Below, piece by piece: positions 9,297 to 17,692 of a stretch of 64,000 nucleotides of DNA. The position numbers were made by a program, and so were the translations under genes. The stretch's first letter is position 1, and every line of letters starts with the position of its first letter. Under the pieces are notes generated by a model. It ran no database searches. It worked only from the letters and a program-made list of their open reading frames with translations, and was not told the DNA's origin. The stretch lies in assembly GCF_900108945.1 (NCBI RefSeq), contig NZ_FNYE01000003.1, forward strand, positions 310,001 through 374,000. The letters run 5' to 3'. The stretch comes from Paraburkholderia diazotrophica. GTDB taxonomy: Bacteria > Pseudomonadota > Gammaproteobacteria > Burkholderiales > Burkholderiaceae.

Positions 9297-9995
9297 TCAA
9301 GGATGGGAATACGGATCGAGGTGGTTGTTTCGCTCGCGGCCGCGATGGTAGGCGACCTTGCGGAACATCGCCGTCAGCCGGGAGACGAACGTTTGCTTGG
9401 GCTTCGCGCGTTGCGGCGCGTGGCGGTTCGCGACGGCCGCCTGCTTGCCACGGTCGGCGCGAGCAGCGGAACTGGGCACCGCGGCTTGTGCGGAACGCGC
9501 GGCCGGCTGCGAATCGTCGGCGGCGGCGGCGTCGGCGGGATCGGTGGCATCGGCAGTGTCGGCGGGATCGACTGCATCGTCGGAGGCTTGCGCCGAAGCC
9601 AGCGCGCGATTGGCCTCATTGGCCTGGCCGGCCTCGGCGTAGCGCGGCTGCGACGTCGGCGTTGCGGGGATCACGCGGCCCGTCACGGCGTTTGTCGGCA
9701 GCGCGGCGCGCGCGGGGACAGCCGATTCGGCGTCGGGTATGACGGCGACAGCCGACGGCGGCGGGCGCTTCGCCGCCTGCACGGCGTCGCTGTAAGTCTG
9801 CTGATCGCGGCTGAACCAGATCACATAGGCAGCCGTGCCCATTACGCCGACGGCGAGACCCATCGCGGAGATCAGGCAGATCTGCACCCAGTTGTAGTGC
9901 GGAGCTTGCGGGTCTTCGCTGTCATACGGAAAAAAGCTGGTGTCGTGCGGTTGCCGGGGGCCGCTCTCGCGGTCCGGCGAATCATTTGCGTCCAT
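9297..9995 (-). CDS. Alanine-rich single-pass membrane protein of unknown function
   Basis: A 232-residue protein with one clear membrane segment (about 38-62) and a long low-complexity Ala/Asp/Pro region (about 110-190), ending in a basic tail. I recognise no family. The ATG at 9995 has GGAGG 8 bases upstream; an in-frame TTG two codons earlier is less likely. It is the first gene of a two-gene operon with the diguanylate cyclase, so a role in the same signalling unit is possible but unproven. Confidence 0.7.
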   Translation of the reverse strand: MDANDSPDRESGPRQPHDTSFFPYDSEDPQAPHYNWVQICLISAMGLAVGVMGTAAYVIWFSRDQQTYSDAVQAAKRPPPSAVAVIPDAESAVPARAALPTNAVTGRVIPATPTSQPRYAEAGQANEANRALASAQASDDAVDPADTADATDPADAAAADDSQPAARSAQAAVPSSAARADRGKQAAVANRHAPQRAKPKQTFVSRLTAMFRKVAYHRGRERNNHLDPYSHP

Positions 9996-10347
9996 GTGCA
10001 ACGCCTCCGACCTGCGCGGTCTGCGTTCGTCAATGGCGAATCCGGCGCTGCGTGCCGCGCACGAGCGCCGGGAAATTTGCCTTGCGGATATCCTGCGTCT
10101 GGGAGCAATTTGCGAGCCCGATGAACGCCGATGCTCATTGAATGGATCGGTTCGGATGGCGCGGCCCGCGCTCGTGACGTCAGGGGTGATAACGCGGCTA
10201 TTCTACTGTCTGATCGCGAACACGGCAGTCGGGAAACGGGGACGTTTGAGGCGCGCGACAGTCAGGCAAAAAACGACACCAGGCTGGAAGAAATTGCACG
10301 GTGTCCGCGCGCGGCGAACACGGGCGAATGCGGCGGAGCGCAGCGCG

Positions 10348-10962
10348 CTACGCGAAAAAGCGCAGCACGATCGGATACAGCGAGGCCACCAGCAACAGCG
10401 CCATGGCGACGTTGAACGTGCGCAGATAAGCGGGCTTCGACAGCGCGCGTCGCATGGCCGTGCCGAACGCGGCCCACAACGAGATGCATGGCAAGCCGAT
10501 CACGTAGAACAGCACGGCCATCAGCAGTGCGTTCGTGCCGAAGTCGGCGCTCAGGTGAATCGTGGTCGCGGCCGTCAGCACCATCATCCACGCTTTGGGA
10601 TTGACCCACTGGAAGGCGATGGCTTCGTGAAAGCGCATCGGCCGGCGCTCGCCTTTCTTTACCTGCATCTGGCCCGAGGTCGCGATTTTCCACGCGAGAT
10701 ACAGCAGGTACGCGACGCTCAGCACTTCGAGCACCGTGTACAGCACCGCGAAGCGCCGGAACGCCTCGCCGAGACCGAAACCCACGGACAGCATCAGCAG
10801 CGCGACGCCCGCGCTGATGCCGAGTATGTGCGGCAGCGTGCGGCGGAAACCGAAGTTGACGCCCGAGGCGAGAAGCATCGTGTTGTTCGGCCCGGGCGTG
10901 ATGGTCGTGACGAGCGCGAACAGGATGCCGGCGGGCAGGGCGCTCAAGGTTTCGAAGGACAT
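10348..10962 (-). CDS. LysE/RhtB-family amino acid exporter
   Basis: A 204-residue inner-membrane protein with about six hydrophobic segments. The family motif ITPGPNNTML is near residues 21-30 and FQWVNPKAWMM near 114-124; both are typical of LysE/RhtB exporters, which expel amino acids or homoserine lactone-like compounds. The frame runs open upstream to 11244, but the ATG at 10962 gives the expected N-terminus (MSFETLSALPAGILFALVTT). It is divergent from the GNAT gene at 11247, and a palindrome at 11014-11028 lies in its promoter. The substrate is unknown. Confidence 0.88.
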   Translation of the reverse strand: MSFETLSALPAGILFALVTTITPGPNNTMLLASGVNFGFRRTLPHILGISAGVALLMLSVGFGLGEAFRRFAVLYTVLEVLSVAYLLYLAWKIATSGQMQVKKGERRPMRFHEAIAFQWVNPKAWMMVLTAATTIHLSADFGTNALLMAVLFYVIGLPCISLWAAFGTAMRRALSKPAYLRTFNVAMALLLVASLYPIVLRFFA

Positions 10963-11013
10963 CGGACGGCTCCGCGAGAATGTCGGTTTGCGACAGTGTA
11001 GCGACGGAAGCCG

Positions 11014-11028
11014 GTACAGTACCTGTAC
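11014..11028. promoter_or_regulatory. Palindromic operator candidate upstream of lysE-type gene
   Basis: GTACAG-TAC-CTGTAC forms perfect 6-bp arms around a 3-bp spacer, 51 bp upstream of the exporter ATG. It sits in the 284-bp divergent gap (10963-11246), where I see no other gene. A regulator binding here is inferred. Confidence 0.4.
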
Positions 11029-11246
11029 AGATTGATGGATGATTTCCGGTACGGAAAGGCGGAGATCGAAATGATCGCCCAAGCCCGTGCAAGAAGGTCT
11101 GGCCGTGCCCCTTTCCAATCGCCTGCAACCGTGCGCCCACGCACACATCCTGTCGATCCAAACGCGCATGCTAGCCAACACCCGGCGCCGCTGCGCCCGA
11201 AGCGTTCCCACGCGACGCGCGTGCGGCTGTCTCTCGTGAGGCATCG

Positions 11247-12476
11247 ATGAAGCACACGGATTCGGATTCGCAGTACGAGATCGTCACCGACGAAAACGCG
11301 TTGCGTGCGCTGCAAGCCGAATGGGACGAATTGTGGGCCCGCGCGAGAGGCTTGCACAATCAGTCGTTCGACTTTTGCTGGATTGCCTGGGAGCAGATCG
11401 CAAAGCCAAACGGCAGGTCGTTGCGCTGCATCGTGCGGCGCGACGCCGGCAGGCTCGTCATGGTCTGGCCGCTTGTCACGTATCGCCGCTGGCTCTTATG
11501 GACCTATCTGATTCCGCTCAGCCCCGAATCGGCGGGCTACTCGCGCGTGCTCGTCGAAGACGGCGCACACACGGCAGCGTGGGTCGAAGGCGCATGGCGT
11601 GTCGCGCGCACGCGCTGCGGTGCCGATTTCATCCACATGCCCTATGTTCCCGAAGACACGGCGCTTTGCGGGCTCATCGCGAATGCGCATCGTCCCGTGA
11701 TCCGCGAGCGCGTCGACGCGTACACCGCGCAGCTCGGCACGGAAAGCCGCCGCTATGACTGGCTGGGCTTTTGCGATTCGCTCGGCACGCTGCACAAAAA
11801 GAAGCCGGGCAAGGCGGAGCAGCGCATGTCGAAGGCGGGCAAAGTCGATGTGCTGCTCGTCCATTCGTTCGATACGGTGCGAATCGCCGAGTCCGTCGAT
11901 GCGATGCTCGACTGGAAGCGTCACTGGGGTTCGCGCGTGAACAAGCGCGGCCATTGGCTCGACTCGGCGCATTACCGCAACTTTCTGGTAGCCTGGTTGA
12001 CCTCGGACGCAACGGAAACCGTAACGCGAACGCTAAGCGCAGCGCGACTCCTCGTCGTCACGCTCGACGACCGACCCGTCGCCGCCAATATCTTCTGCAC
12101 GGATACGCGCGGCGTGTCGGGCATCATCTCCGGCTTCGATCCCGACTGCTCGAAGTGGTCGCCGGGACTGATCGGGGTCGAGCATGTCGCCAGATGGGCA
12201 TTCGAGCGGCAACTGGACTTCGACTTCGGCACAGGCTCCGAGCACTTTAAGGCATTCTGGTCGCGCGGCAACCGGACGTATTGCTGGACGGTGCAGAGCG
12301 TCAATTCGTGGTGGGGGCGCGTGGCGCTCGACGTCCGCCGTTTTCCGCGCGCGCTCCTCGCGACTGTCCGCGCGCTCGCGCGCCGCAACGCCGAGCAGCC
12401 ACGCGCTGACGATGCCCCGGCTTCCTATCTCGCGACGCTCAGCCAATACGCGCAGACAGACGACCCCATGCGCTGA
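11247..12476 (+). CDS. GNAT-family acetyltransferase-like protein (Acetyltransf_6/CelD-like)
   Basis: A 409-residue cytoplasmic protein. The order of conserved segments (LQAEWDELWAR near the start; FDFCWIAWEQ; VVTLDDRPVAANIFCT; FDFGTGSEHFKAFW at about 330-343) matches the GNAT-like proteins annotated as BioF2-like, CelD or Acetyltransf_6, which are often found in polysaccharide loci and are thought to acylate sugars or peptides. The FDFGxGxExFK motif near the C-terminus is the clearest mark. It stands alone here, so the acceptor is unknown. The start overlaps no other gene and lacks a strong ribosome site. Confidence 0.75.
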   Translation: MKHTDSDSQYEIVTDENALRALQAEWDELWARARGLHNQSFDFCWIAWEQIAKPNGRSLRCIVRRDAGRLVMVWPLVTYRRWLLWTYLIPLSPESAGYSRVLVEDGAHTAAWVEGAWRVARTRCGADFIHMPYVPEDTALCGLIANAHRPVIRERVDAYTAQLGTESRRYDWLGFCDSLGTLHKKKPGKAEQRMSKAGKVDVLLVHSFDTVRIAESVDAMLDWKRHWGSRVNKRGHWLDSAHYRNFLVAWLTSDATETVTRTLSAARLLVVTLDDRPVAANIFCTDTRGVSGIISGFDPDCSKWSPGLIGVEHVARWAFERQLDFDFGTGSEHFKAFWSRGNRTYCWTVQSVNSWWGRVALDVRRFPRALLATVRALARRNAEQPRADDAPASYLATLSQYAQTDDPMR

Positions 12477-12526
12477 CCGCACGTGCAGCGGCCGTCGCCG
12501 CTCACCGCGTCGCTAATACGCAATCG

Positions 12527-13435
12527 TCACTCGTTGCGCGCGAGATGCGTCCTGAACGTATCGATCAGCGCGCGCACTTTCGGCGGCGTGTGCTGCGTCG
12601 GCGGAAAGACGGCCTGAATGCCGGCGGGCTCCGTCGACCACTCCGGCAACAGGCGCACGAGCCGTCCCGCGGCGACATCGGCGGCAATCGAAAAATCCGT
12701 CAGCAGGCCGATGCCGCCGCCCGCGAGCGTCGCGGCTCGCGCGGCCTCGGCCGTATTGACGAGAAACGCGTTCTCGCAGCGCACGCTTTGCGCGCTGCCA
12801 TCCGTATGGCGCAAATCGAGCGTCTGCGGATGCGGCAACACGGTCAGCGCGACGAACTCCAGCGCGGGCAACTCGGCGGGCGTGCGCGGCTCGCCGCATG
12901 TTTCGATGAACTGCGGGCTCGCCACGACCCACTTCTCGAAGCTGCCCAGCCTCACCGCGCGATAGTTGGAGTCGGCGAGCCGTCCGAGACGAATCGCGAC
13001 GTCGATGCCATCCGCAATCAGATCGACGAAGTGATCGCTGCACAGCAGTTCGATATCGAGTTGCGGATGCGCGCGGCGCAGTTCGACGAGCACGGGCGCG
13101 ACGGCAAGCGTGCCGTAGTCGATCGGCGAACTGACGCGCAGCGTGCCGCGCACGGGCGCTTCTTCGCCGCCGATTTCGGCGAGCGCTTCCTCAGCGGTGC
13201 GCAGGATTTTGACGCTCGCGTCGTAGAACGCACGGCCCGCCTCGGTGACGCCGAGCCGCCGCGTCGTGCGCGCGAGCAGGCTCGCGCCGACTTCCGCTTC
13301 GAGCCGCTGCATGTGCGTGCTGACCATCGTCTTCGCGAGCCCGAGGCGCGCGGCGGCTGCCGTCAGCGAGCCCGCCTCGACGACGGCGACGAAGACGGCC
13401 AGCCGGTTCAGGTTGACGTCGCGCACGTCGGCCAT
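12527..13435 (-). CDS. LysR-family transcriptional regulator
   Basis: A 302-residue LysR regulator: a helix-turn-helix (AVFVAVVEAGSLTAAAARLG at about 13-32, then TMVSTHMQRLEAEVG) and a substrate-binding domain (LRVSSPIDYGTLAVAP onward). It is of the short, two-lobe CrgA/aromatic-type group common in Burkholderiaceae. It lies divergent from a glutathione S-transferase gene across a 145-bp gap. In that gap CGAA-N10-TTCG (13453-13470) could be its binding site. The likely target is the GST gene, by position only. Confidence 0.9.
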   Translation of the reverse strand: MADVRDVNLNRLAVFVAVVEAGSLTAAAARLGLAKTMVSTHMQRLEAEVGASLLARTTRRLGVTEAGRAFYDASVKILRTAEEALAEIGGEEAPVRGTLRVSSPIDYGTLAVAPVLVELRRAHPQLDIELLCSDHFVDLIADGIDVAIRLGRLADSNYRAVRLGSFEKWVVASPQFIETCGEPRTPAELPALEFVALTVLPHPQTLDLRHTDGSAQSVRCENAFLVNTAEAARAATLAGGGIGLLTDFSIAADVAAGRLVRLLPEWSTEPAGIQAVFPPTQHTPPKVRALIDTFRTHLARNE

Positions 13436-13580
13436 GATCGATTGTCCACTTTCGAAGGATTATGTTTTCGAGCTTATCAGCCTTCTGCTCGCGGGCAACG
13501 CACGCTAACCTGATGCTGTCGTTTCACCGCGCATTCATTGTCCATTCACTGTCCATCGCGACCGAACCCCGGAGCCTTCG

Positions 13581-14258
13581 ATGCACGCTGCCAAGCCCGC
13601 CAAGCCCGCCAAGCCCGCCAAGCCCGCCAAGCCCGCCAAGCCGATCCGTCTTTACACGACCCCGCTATCGGGTCACGGCCATCGTGTGAAGCTGTTCCTG
13701 ACTCTGCTCGATCTGCCGTTCGAAGTGATCGAACTCGACATGCGCGCGGGCGACAATCGCAAGCCCGAGTATCTGGCGCTCAACCCGTTCGGCCAGGTGC
13801 CGACCATCGAGGACGGCGACGTGACGCTGTTCGATTCGAACGCGATCCTCGTGTATCTGGCGAAGCGCTACGGCGACGCATCGTGGTTGCCCGACGATCC
13901 GCTCGGAGCGGCTGCCGTGCAGCGCTGGCTGTCGCTGGCGGCGGGACAGATTGCGTATGGTCCGTGCGCGGCGCGGCTTGTGACCGTGTTCGGCGCGCCG
14001 CTCGATCACGAAACGGCGAAGCGCATTGCGGCGAGGCTGTTCGACGTGATTGACCGCGAGCTCGCGACGAAGCCGTTCGCCGCCGGCGAGCACGTGACGA
14101 TCGCCGATATCGCTGCGCACACGTACATCGCGCATGCGCCGGAAGGCGGCGTGTCGCTCGAACCGTATCCGCACATCCGTGCGTGGCTGCGCCGCGTCGA
14201 GGCGCTGCCGCGTTTCGTCGCGATGCCGGTCACGAAGGCGGGCTTGCTTGCCGCGTGA
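13581..14258 (+). CDS. Glutathione S-transferase with a Lys-Pro-Ala repeat leader
   Basis: A 225-residue cytoplasmic GST. After residue about 20 the thioredoxin-like domain begins (IRLYTTPLSGHGHRVKLFL), with the cis-Pro loop FGQVPTIEDG and the DSNAILVYLAKRYG glutathione-binding helix, followed by an all-helical C-terminal domain. The candidate active-site residue is the Ser/Thr of TTPLSGH. The first 20 residues are a KPA repeat encoded by 9-bp units. An internal start that skips the repeat is possible in principle, but GGAG at 13571-13574 fits the ATG at 13581. It is divergent from a LysR gene; the substrate is unknown. Confidence 0.9.
   Translation: MHAAKPAKPAKPAKPAKPAKPIRLYTTPLSGHGHRVKLFLTLLDLPFEVIELDMRAGDNRKPEYLALNPFGQVPTIEDGDVTLFDSNAILVYLAKRYGDASWLPDDPLGAAAVQRWLSLAAGQIAYGPCAARLVTVFGAPLDHETAKRIAARLFDVIDRELATKPFAAGEHVTIADIAAHTYIAHAPEGGVSLEPYPHIRAWLRRVEALPRFVAMPVTKAGLLAA
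13593..13643 (+). repeat. 9-bp in-frame tandem repeat encoding Lys-Pro-Ala
   Basis: Five perfect copies of AAGCCCGCC (13593-13637) plus a partial sixth (AAGCCG) lie inside the 5' end of the GST gene. The units are identical at nucleotide level, so the array is young or actively turning over, and copy changes would keep the frame. Confidence 0.9.
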
Positions 14259-14327
14259 TGTTTCCACGGCCTGTCTGATTCACATCGCCGTTACGCGCCG
14301 TACGTATTGCATCGCGGGAGCCGCATC

Positions 14328-16397
14328 ATGTCCGATTTCATTCCTCTGAACGGTTGGGGCATCGAAGCGTCGCCGTTTCATGCCGACGAACTGGCCGCGC
14401 AGCGGCTCGCAGGCGTGGACAGCCAGGCGAATTCGTTGGGCCGTCGCGGCATTCGCCGCTACATGCCGGATCAGCATCGCGAGTTTTACGCGCAGCAGCC
14501 GTTCATGATTTTCGGCGGCGTCGATGCGAGCGGGCAGCCATGGGCGACTGTGCGCGTCGGCGAGCCGGGCTTCGTGTCGTCGCCGGATGCACGCACGCTG
14601 CGCATCGACGGTGGCGCATTGCCCGGCGATCCGCTCGACGGACACTGGCAGACAGGCGCGCTGATCGGCGGGCTCGGCATTCAGCCGCATACGCGGCGGC
14701 GCAACCGGGTCAACGGCGTCGTCACGGCTGTCGATGGCGGCACCGTCACGCTCGAAGTGAGCCAGAGCTTCGGCAATTGCGCGAAATACATCCAGGGCCG
14801 CAAGCCGACGTTCATCGAACGCGCTGCGAATGCGGCACACGCGCCGCAAGAGATCGCGACGCAACTGAACGACGCGGACCGCGCGTTGCTCTCGCGCGCC
14901 GACACGTTCTACATCGCGAGCGCGAACACGGCCGACGATGCGGGTTTTGCGCGCGGCGTCGACGTCTCGCATCGCGGCGGCGCGCCGGGCTTCGTTCGCA
15001 TCGACGATGCGTCTACGCTGACCACGCCCGATTTCAGCGGCAACAAGTTCTTCAACACGATTGGCAATCTGCTACACGATCCGCGTGCGGGGCTGCTCTT
15101 CATCGACTTCGCGACGGGCGATCTGCTGTATCTCGCCGTGCTCGCCGAAATCATTTGGCAAGGTCCCCAACTGACAGCGTTCGAAGGCGCCGAGCGGCTC
15201 GTGCGCTTTCATGTGCAAGAGGTGCGTCGCAGCGAGCGCGTGCTGCCGTTTCGCTGGTCCGAGGTCGAATACGCGCCGCAATTCGCCGCGGCGCTCAATA
15301 CTGACAGCAAGCAGAGCAAGGAGGCCGCGTCGCCGTGGCACAAGCTGAAGATTGCGGCCGTCGTCGAAGAAACGCCGTCGATTCGCTCGTTCTATTTCGA
15401 ATCGACGGACGGCGCACCGTTGGCCGCGTATCGGCCGGGACAGTACTTGCCGATTCGCGTTCCCGCCGATGGTCACGACGCGCCGTTGACGCGCACCTAC
15501 ACGCTCTCCGATGCGCACGATCCGCGTCGTTACCGGATCAGCGTGAAGCGCGAGGGCGTGGCGTCGAACTGGCTGCACGATCATCTCGCGGCGGGCATGG
15601 AGATCGAAGCGATGGCGCCGCGCGGCGCGTTCGTCTACGATGCGGCCAGCCCGCGCCCGGCCGTGTTCATTTCCGCCGGCATCGGCATCACGCCGATGAT
15701 CGCGATGCTGCATCACGACCTGCAAACGCGCACCGGCGACGCAGCGCATGCGAAGCCCGTGTTCTTCTTTCATGGCGCGAGAAGCGATCGCGAGCGTCCG
15801 TTCAGTGCGCATCTGAAAGAGATCGCCGCGCGAAATCCGTTCGTGTCGATGCATCTGTTCAATAGCGCCGGGAGCGCGTCTGCCGATGGCGTGACGCGAG
15901 GCCGTGTGAGCATTGCCGAACTGAAACGCACGCTGCCTTTCGATGACTACGATTTCTATCTTTGCGGCCCCGAGCAGTTCATGCGCGAACTGTACGAAGG
16001 GCTGCGCGCATTGAATGTCGCCGACGAGCGCATTCGCTTCGAAGCGTTCGGACCCGCGAGCGTGAAGCGCACACCTGCTGGCGCTCGAACGGCGGAGCAT
16101 GCGGCGGCAACGGAAGATGAAAAGGGCGGCGCGCCGGTGACGTTCGCGCGCTCGCGACGCACGATCCAATGGCGGCCGAAGCACGGCAGCCTGCTCGAAT
16201 TCGCGGAAAAGAACGGCATCGAAGCGCAGTCGAGTTGCCGCTCGGGCATGTGCGGCACGTGCTCGACGAAGGTGTTGTCGGGCGAGTTCGCTTATGACAG
16301 CGCCGTGGAAGCCGAAGTCGAGGACGGCTGCGCGTTGATCTGCATGGCGCATCCCGTCGCCGAAGGGGAGAGCGCGAGCCTGACGCTCGATCTCTGA
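14328..16397 (+). CDS. Three-domain oxidoreductase: PNPOx-like, FAD/NAD reductase and 2Fe-2S ferredoxin
   Basis: A 689-residue fusion. Residues about 1-330 form a pyridoxamine-phosphate-oxidase-like flavin-binding domain (FMIFGGVDASGQPWATVRVG; DFSGNKFFNTIGNLLHDPRA). Residues about 335-580 are a ferredoxin-NADP reductase module with the FAD motif RTYTLSD (about 388) and the NAD-binding GIGITPM (about 449). The end is a plant-type 2Fe-2S domain with Cys636, 641, 644 and about 672 in the C-x4-C-x2-C spacing. Electrons probably pass from NAD(P)H via FAD to the iron-sulfur centre and the N-terminal flavin domain; the final acceptor is unknown. An earlier in-frame ATG exists at 14307, but GGGAG (14316-14320) supports 14328. 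Confidence 0.88.
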   Translation: MSDFIPLNGWGIEASPFHADELAAQRLAGVDSQANSLGRRGIRRYMPDQHREFYAQQPFMIFGGVDASGQPWATVRVGEPGFVSSPDARTLRIDGGALPGDPLDGHWQTGALIGGLGIQPHTRRRNRVNGVVTAVDGGTVTLEVSQSFGNCAKYIQGRKPTFIERAANAAHAPQEIATQLNDADRALLSRADTFYIASANTADDAGFARGVDVSHRGGAPGFVRIDDASTLTTPDFSGNKFFNTIGNLLHDPRAGLLFIDFATGDLLYLAVLAEIIWQGPQLTAFEGAERLVRFHVQEVRRSERVLPFRWSEVEYAPQFAAALNTDSKQSKEAASPWHKLKIAAVVEETPSIRSFYFESTDGAPLAAYRPGQYLPIRVPADGHDAPLTRTYTLSDAHDPRRYRISVKREGVASNWLHDHLAAGMEIEAMAPRGAFVYDAASPRPAVFISAGIGITPMIAMLHHDLQTRTGDAAHAKPVFFFHGARSDRERPFSAHLKEIAARNPFVSMHLFNSAGSASADGVTRGRVSIAELKRTLPFDDYDFYLCGPEQFMRELYEGLRALNVADERIRFEAFGPASVKRTPAGARTAEHAAATEDEKGGAPVTFARSRRTIQWRPKHGSLLEFAEKNGIEAQSSCRSGMCGTCSTKVLSGEFAYDSAVEAEVEDGCALICMAHPVAEGESASLTLDL

Positions 16398-16413
16398 ATC
16401 GTTCGCTTATGTG

Positions 16414-16770
16414 TTATTTGCCCGCGCCTGTTGAAGGCACGCACGTGATCATCAACGAACTGCCGTTGCCTGCTCCGGCGCTCAGCATCGCGCGATGAAA
16501 CTCGCGATGGTCGCACGACCATTCGGCGATGAAGTCAGCGGCGCATGACGGATGCGGCTTGACGTCGAGCTTCGCGTTCACGATGTAGCGGCAGGTCGCA
16601 TGTGAATTGCAACGGCTTGCCAGGTCACGTGTGGCGTTGCCGGGCGCTGCGCCGCAATTCGCGCCGTAGGTGCCCGATTCGATGCGTATCTGTTGCTGCG
16701 CGTGCACGCTCACGCTGGCGAGCGCACCGGCGATGATGACGCACATGAACAAGCCACTTCCTCGCGCCAT
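16414..16770 (-). CDS. Secreted cysteine-rich SUEL/galactose-lectin-like small protein
   Basis: A 118-residue exported protein: a signal peptide at about 1-24 (MARGSGLFMCVIIAGALASV, cleaving near VHA-QQQ) and a mature domain with YGANCG, SRCNSHATCRYIV and ADFIAEWSC. This spacing resembles SUEL-type galactose-binding lectin domains seen in many proteobacterial secreted proteins. Ligand binding is inferred. The frame extends upstream into the repeat array, but the ATG at 16770 with an AGGAC site gives a proper signal peptide. It lies downstream of the ECF sigma operon, separated by the hairpin array, so it may or may not be co-transcribed. Confidence 0.7.
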   Translation of the reverse strand: MARGSGLFMCVIIAGALASVSVHAQQQIRIESGTYGANCGAAPGNATRDLASRCNSHATCRYIVNAKLDVKPHPSCAADFIAEWSCDHREFHRAMLSAGAGNGSSLMITCVPSTGAGK

Positions 16771-16782
16771 GATCTTTGTCCT

Positions 16783-16934
16783 GTCGACCCGAGTTAGCGC
16801 TTCAGCGCTTACTCGGGTCCCAAGCACAGCAGTCGACCCGAGTTAGCGCTTCAGCGCTTACTCGGGTCCCACGCAGAGCGGTCGACCCGGCGTTAGCGCT
16901 TCAGCGCTTACTCGGGTCCCGAGCACAGCAGTCG
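16783..16934. repeat. Three-copy 49-50 bp tandem repeat, each unit a strong hairpin
   Basis: Units at 16783-16831, 16832-16880 and 16881-16930, plus a leftover GTCG. Each has GACCCGAGT ... ACTCGGGTC (9-bp perfect arms), a T/T mismatch, then AGCGCT-TC-AGCGCT, giving about 15 paired bases with a 2-base turn. Unit 3 has a changed left arm (GACCCGGCG). Each unit starts with GTCGAC. It lies immediately after the sigma factor stop codon on the minus strand and has no long T-run, so it is more than a plain terminator. Confidence 0.9.
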
Positions 16935-17663
16935 CTACAAATCCCGCAACCGCTCCAGCACCGTTGCAACGATGCGATCGCAATGCGCGCCGCCGAATTC
17001 GAAGATTTCCGGACCGATCTTCTCGACTTCCTCGGCGAGCGATTCACGCAATAACACTTTAGCCCTGAAATGACGGCTTCGCACGGTGGCTTCGGGAATG
17101 TCGAGGCACTGCGCCGTTTCTTCGACGCTCATCTCTTCAACGGATCTCAGCATGAACACGGTGCGAAAACTGGCAGGCAATGCGTCGAGTTTGCGTTCCA
17201 GTAGCGCGCGCATTTCAGCGCGAGCGGCCGCATGATCGGGGGCGCTGTCGTGATGGGCGTTCATTGTGTGCATGTCGGTGGACATCTGCTCGTCGTCGGG
17301 ACAATCGTGCAGCATCGGAAGCAGGTTCTGGCGGCGCGCATCGCGGCGCATTCTCGCGAAGCATTCGTTCAGCACGAGACGCGACAGCCACGTGAAGAGT
17401 TGCGCATCGCCGCGAAACTGCGCGATCGCGCGGTACGCGTTCAGGTACGCGTCCTGCAATGCGTCTTCCGCTTCGGCATCGTTGCGCAGCGTCGCGCGCG
17501 CGAGCCGATACAGACGCCGGTTATAACGGCGCATCAGCAGCTCGAACGCCGTGCGCTCGCCCGCTACGATGCGGCGCACGATATCCGCGTCGTCATCGGA
17601 TAGCGCGTTGTTCTGTGATTTCGTCTGCGGTTTCGTCCGGATATCGGCGATCGTGCCGTCCAT
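16935..17663 (-). CDS. ECF-type RNA polymerase sigma factor
   Basis: A 242-residue sigma-70 factor of the extracytoplasmic-function class. Region 2 (AFELLMRRYNRRLYRLARAT ... DAEDALQDAYLNAYRAI ... FTWLSRLVLNECFARMRRD) is at about 40-110 and region 4 (LPASFRTVFMLRSVEEMSVE then the ATVRSR helix) at about 160-215. The ATG at 17663 has GAGGA upstream; an ATG at 17696 that overlaps the cupredoxin stop (ATGA) is an alternative, and both suggest coupling. It is the third gene of an operon behind DUF4142 and cupredoxin genes. No zinc-finger anti-sigma factor is nearby. Confidence 0.9.
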   Translation of the reverse strand: MDGTIADIRTKPQTKSQNNALSDDDADIVRRIVAGERTAFELLMRRYNRRLYRLARATLRNDAEAEDALQDAYLNAYRAIAQFRGDAQLFTWLSRLVLNECFARMRRDARRQNLLPMLHDCPDDEQMSTDMHTMNAHHDSAPDHAAARAEMRALLERKLDALPASFRTVFMLRSVEEMSVEETAQCLDIPEATVRSRHFRAKVLLRESLAEEVEKIGPEIFEFGGAHCDRIVATVLERLRDL

Positions 17664-17692
17664 CGTGTCGTTCCTCACGTATTCACATGCTG

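Noticed and set aside
9358..9742. Gly/Ser/Arg-rich plus-strand frames opposite the alanine-rich membrane protein
   Set aside because: They mirror the GC-rich repeats of the minus-strand gene, which has a good ribosome site and a membrane segment.
16783..16934. CRISPR array
   Set aside because: Only three contiguous units with no unique spacers; each unit is an internal palindrome, so it is a tandem hairpin repeat.
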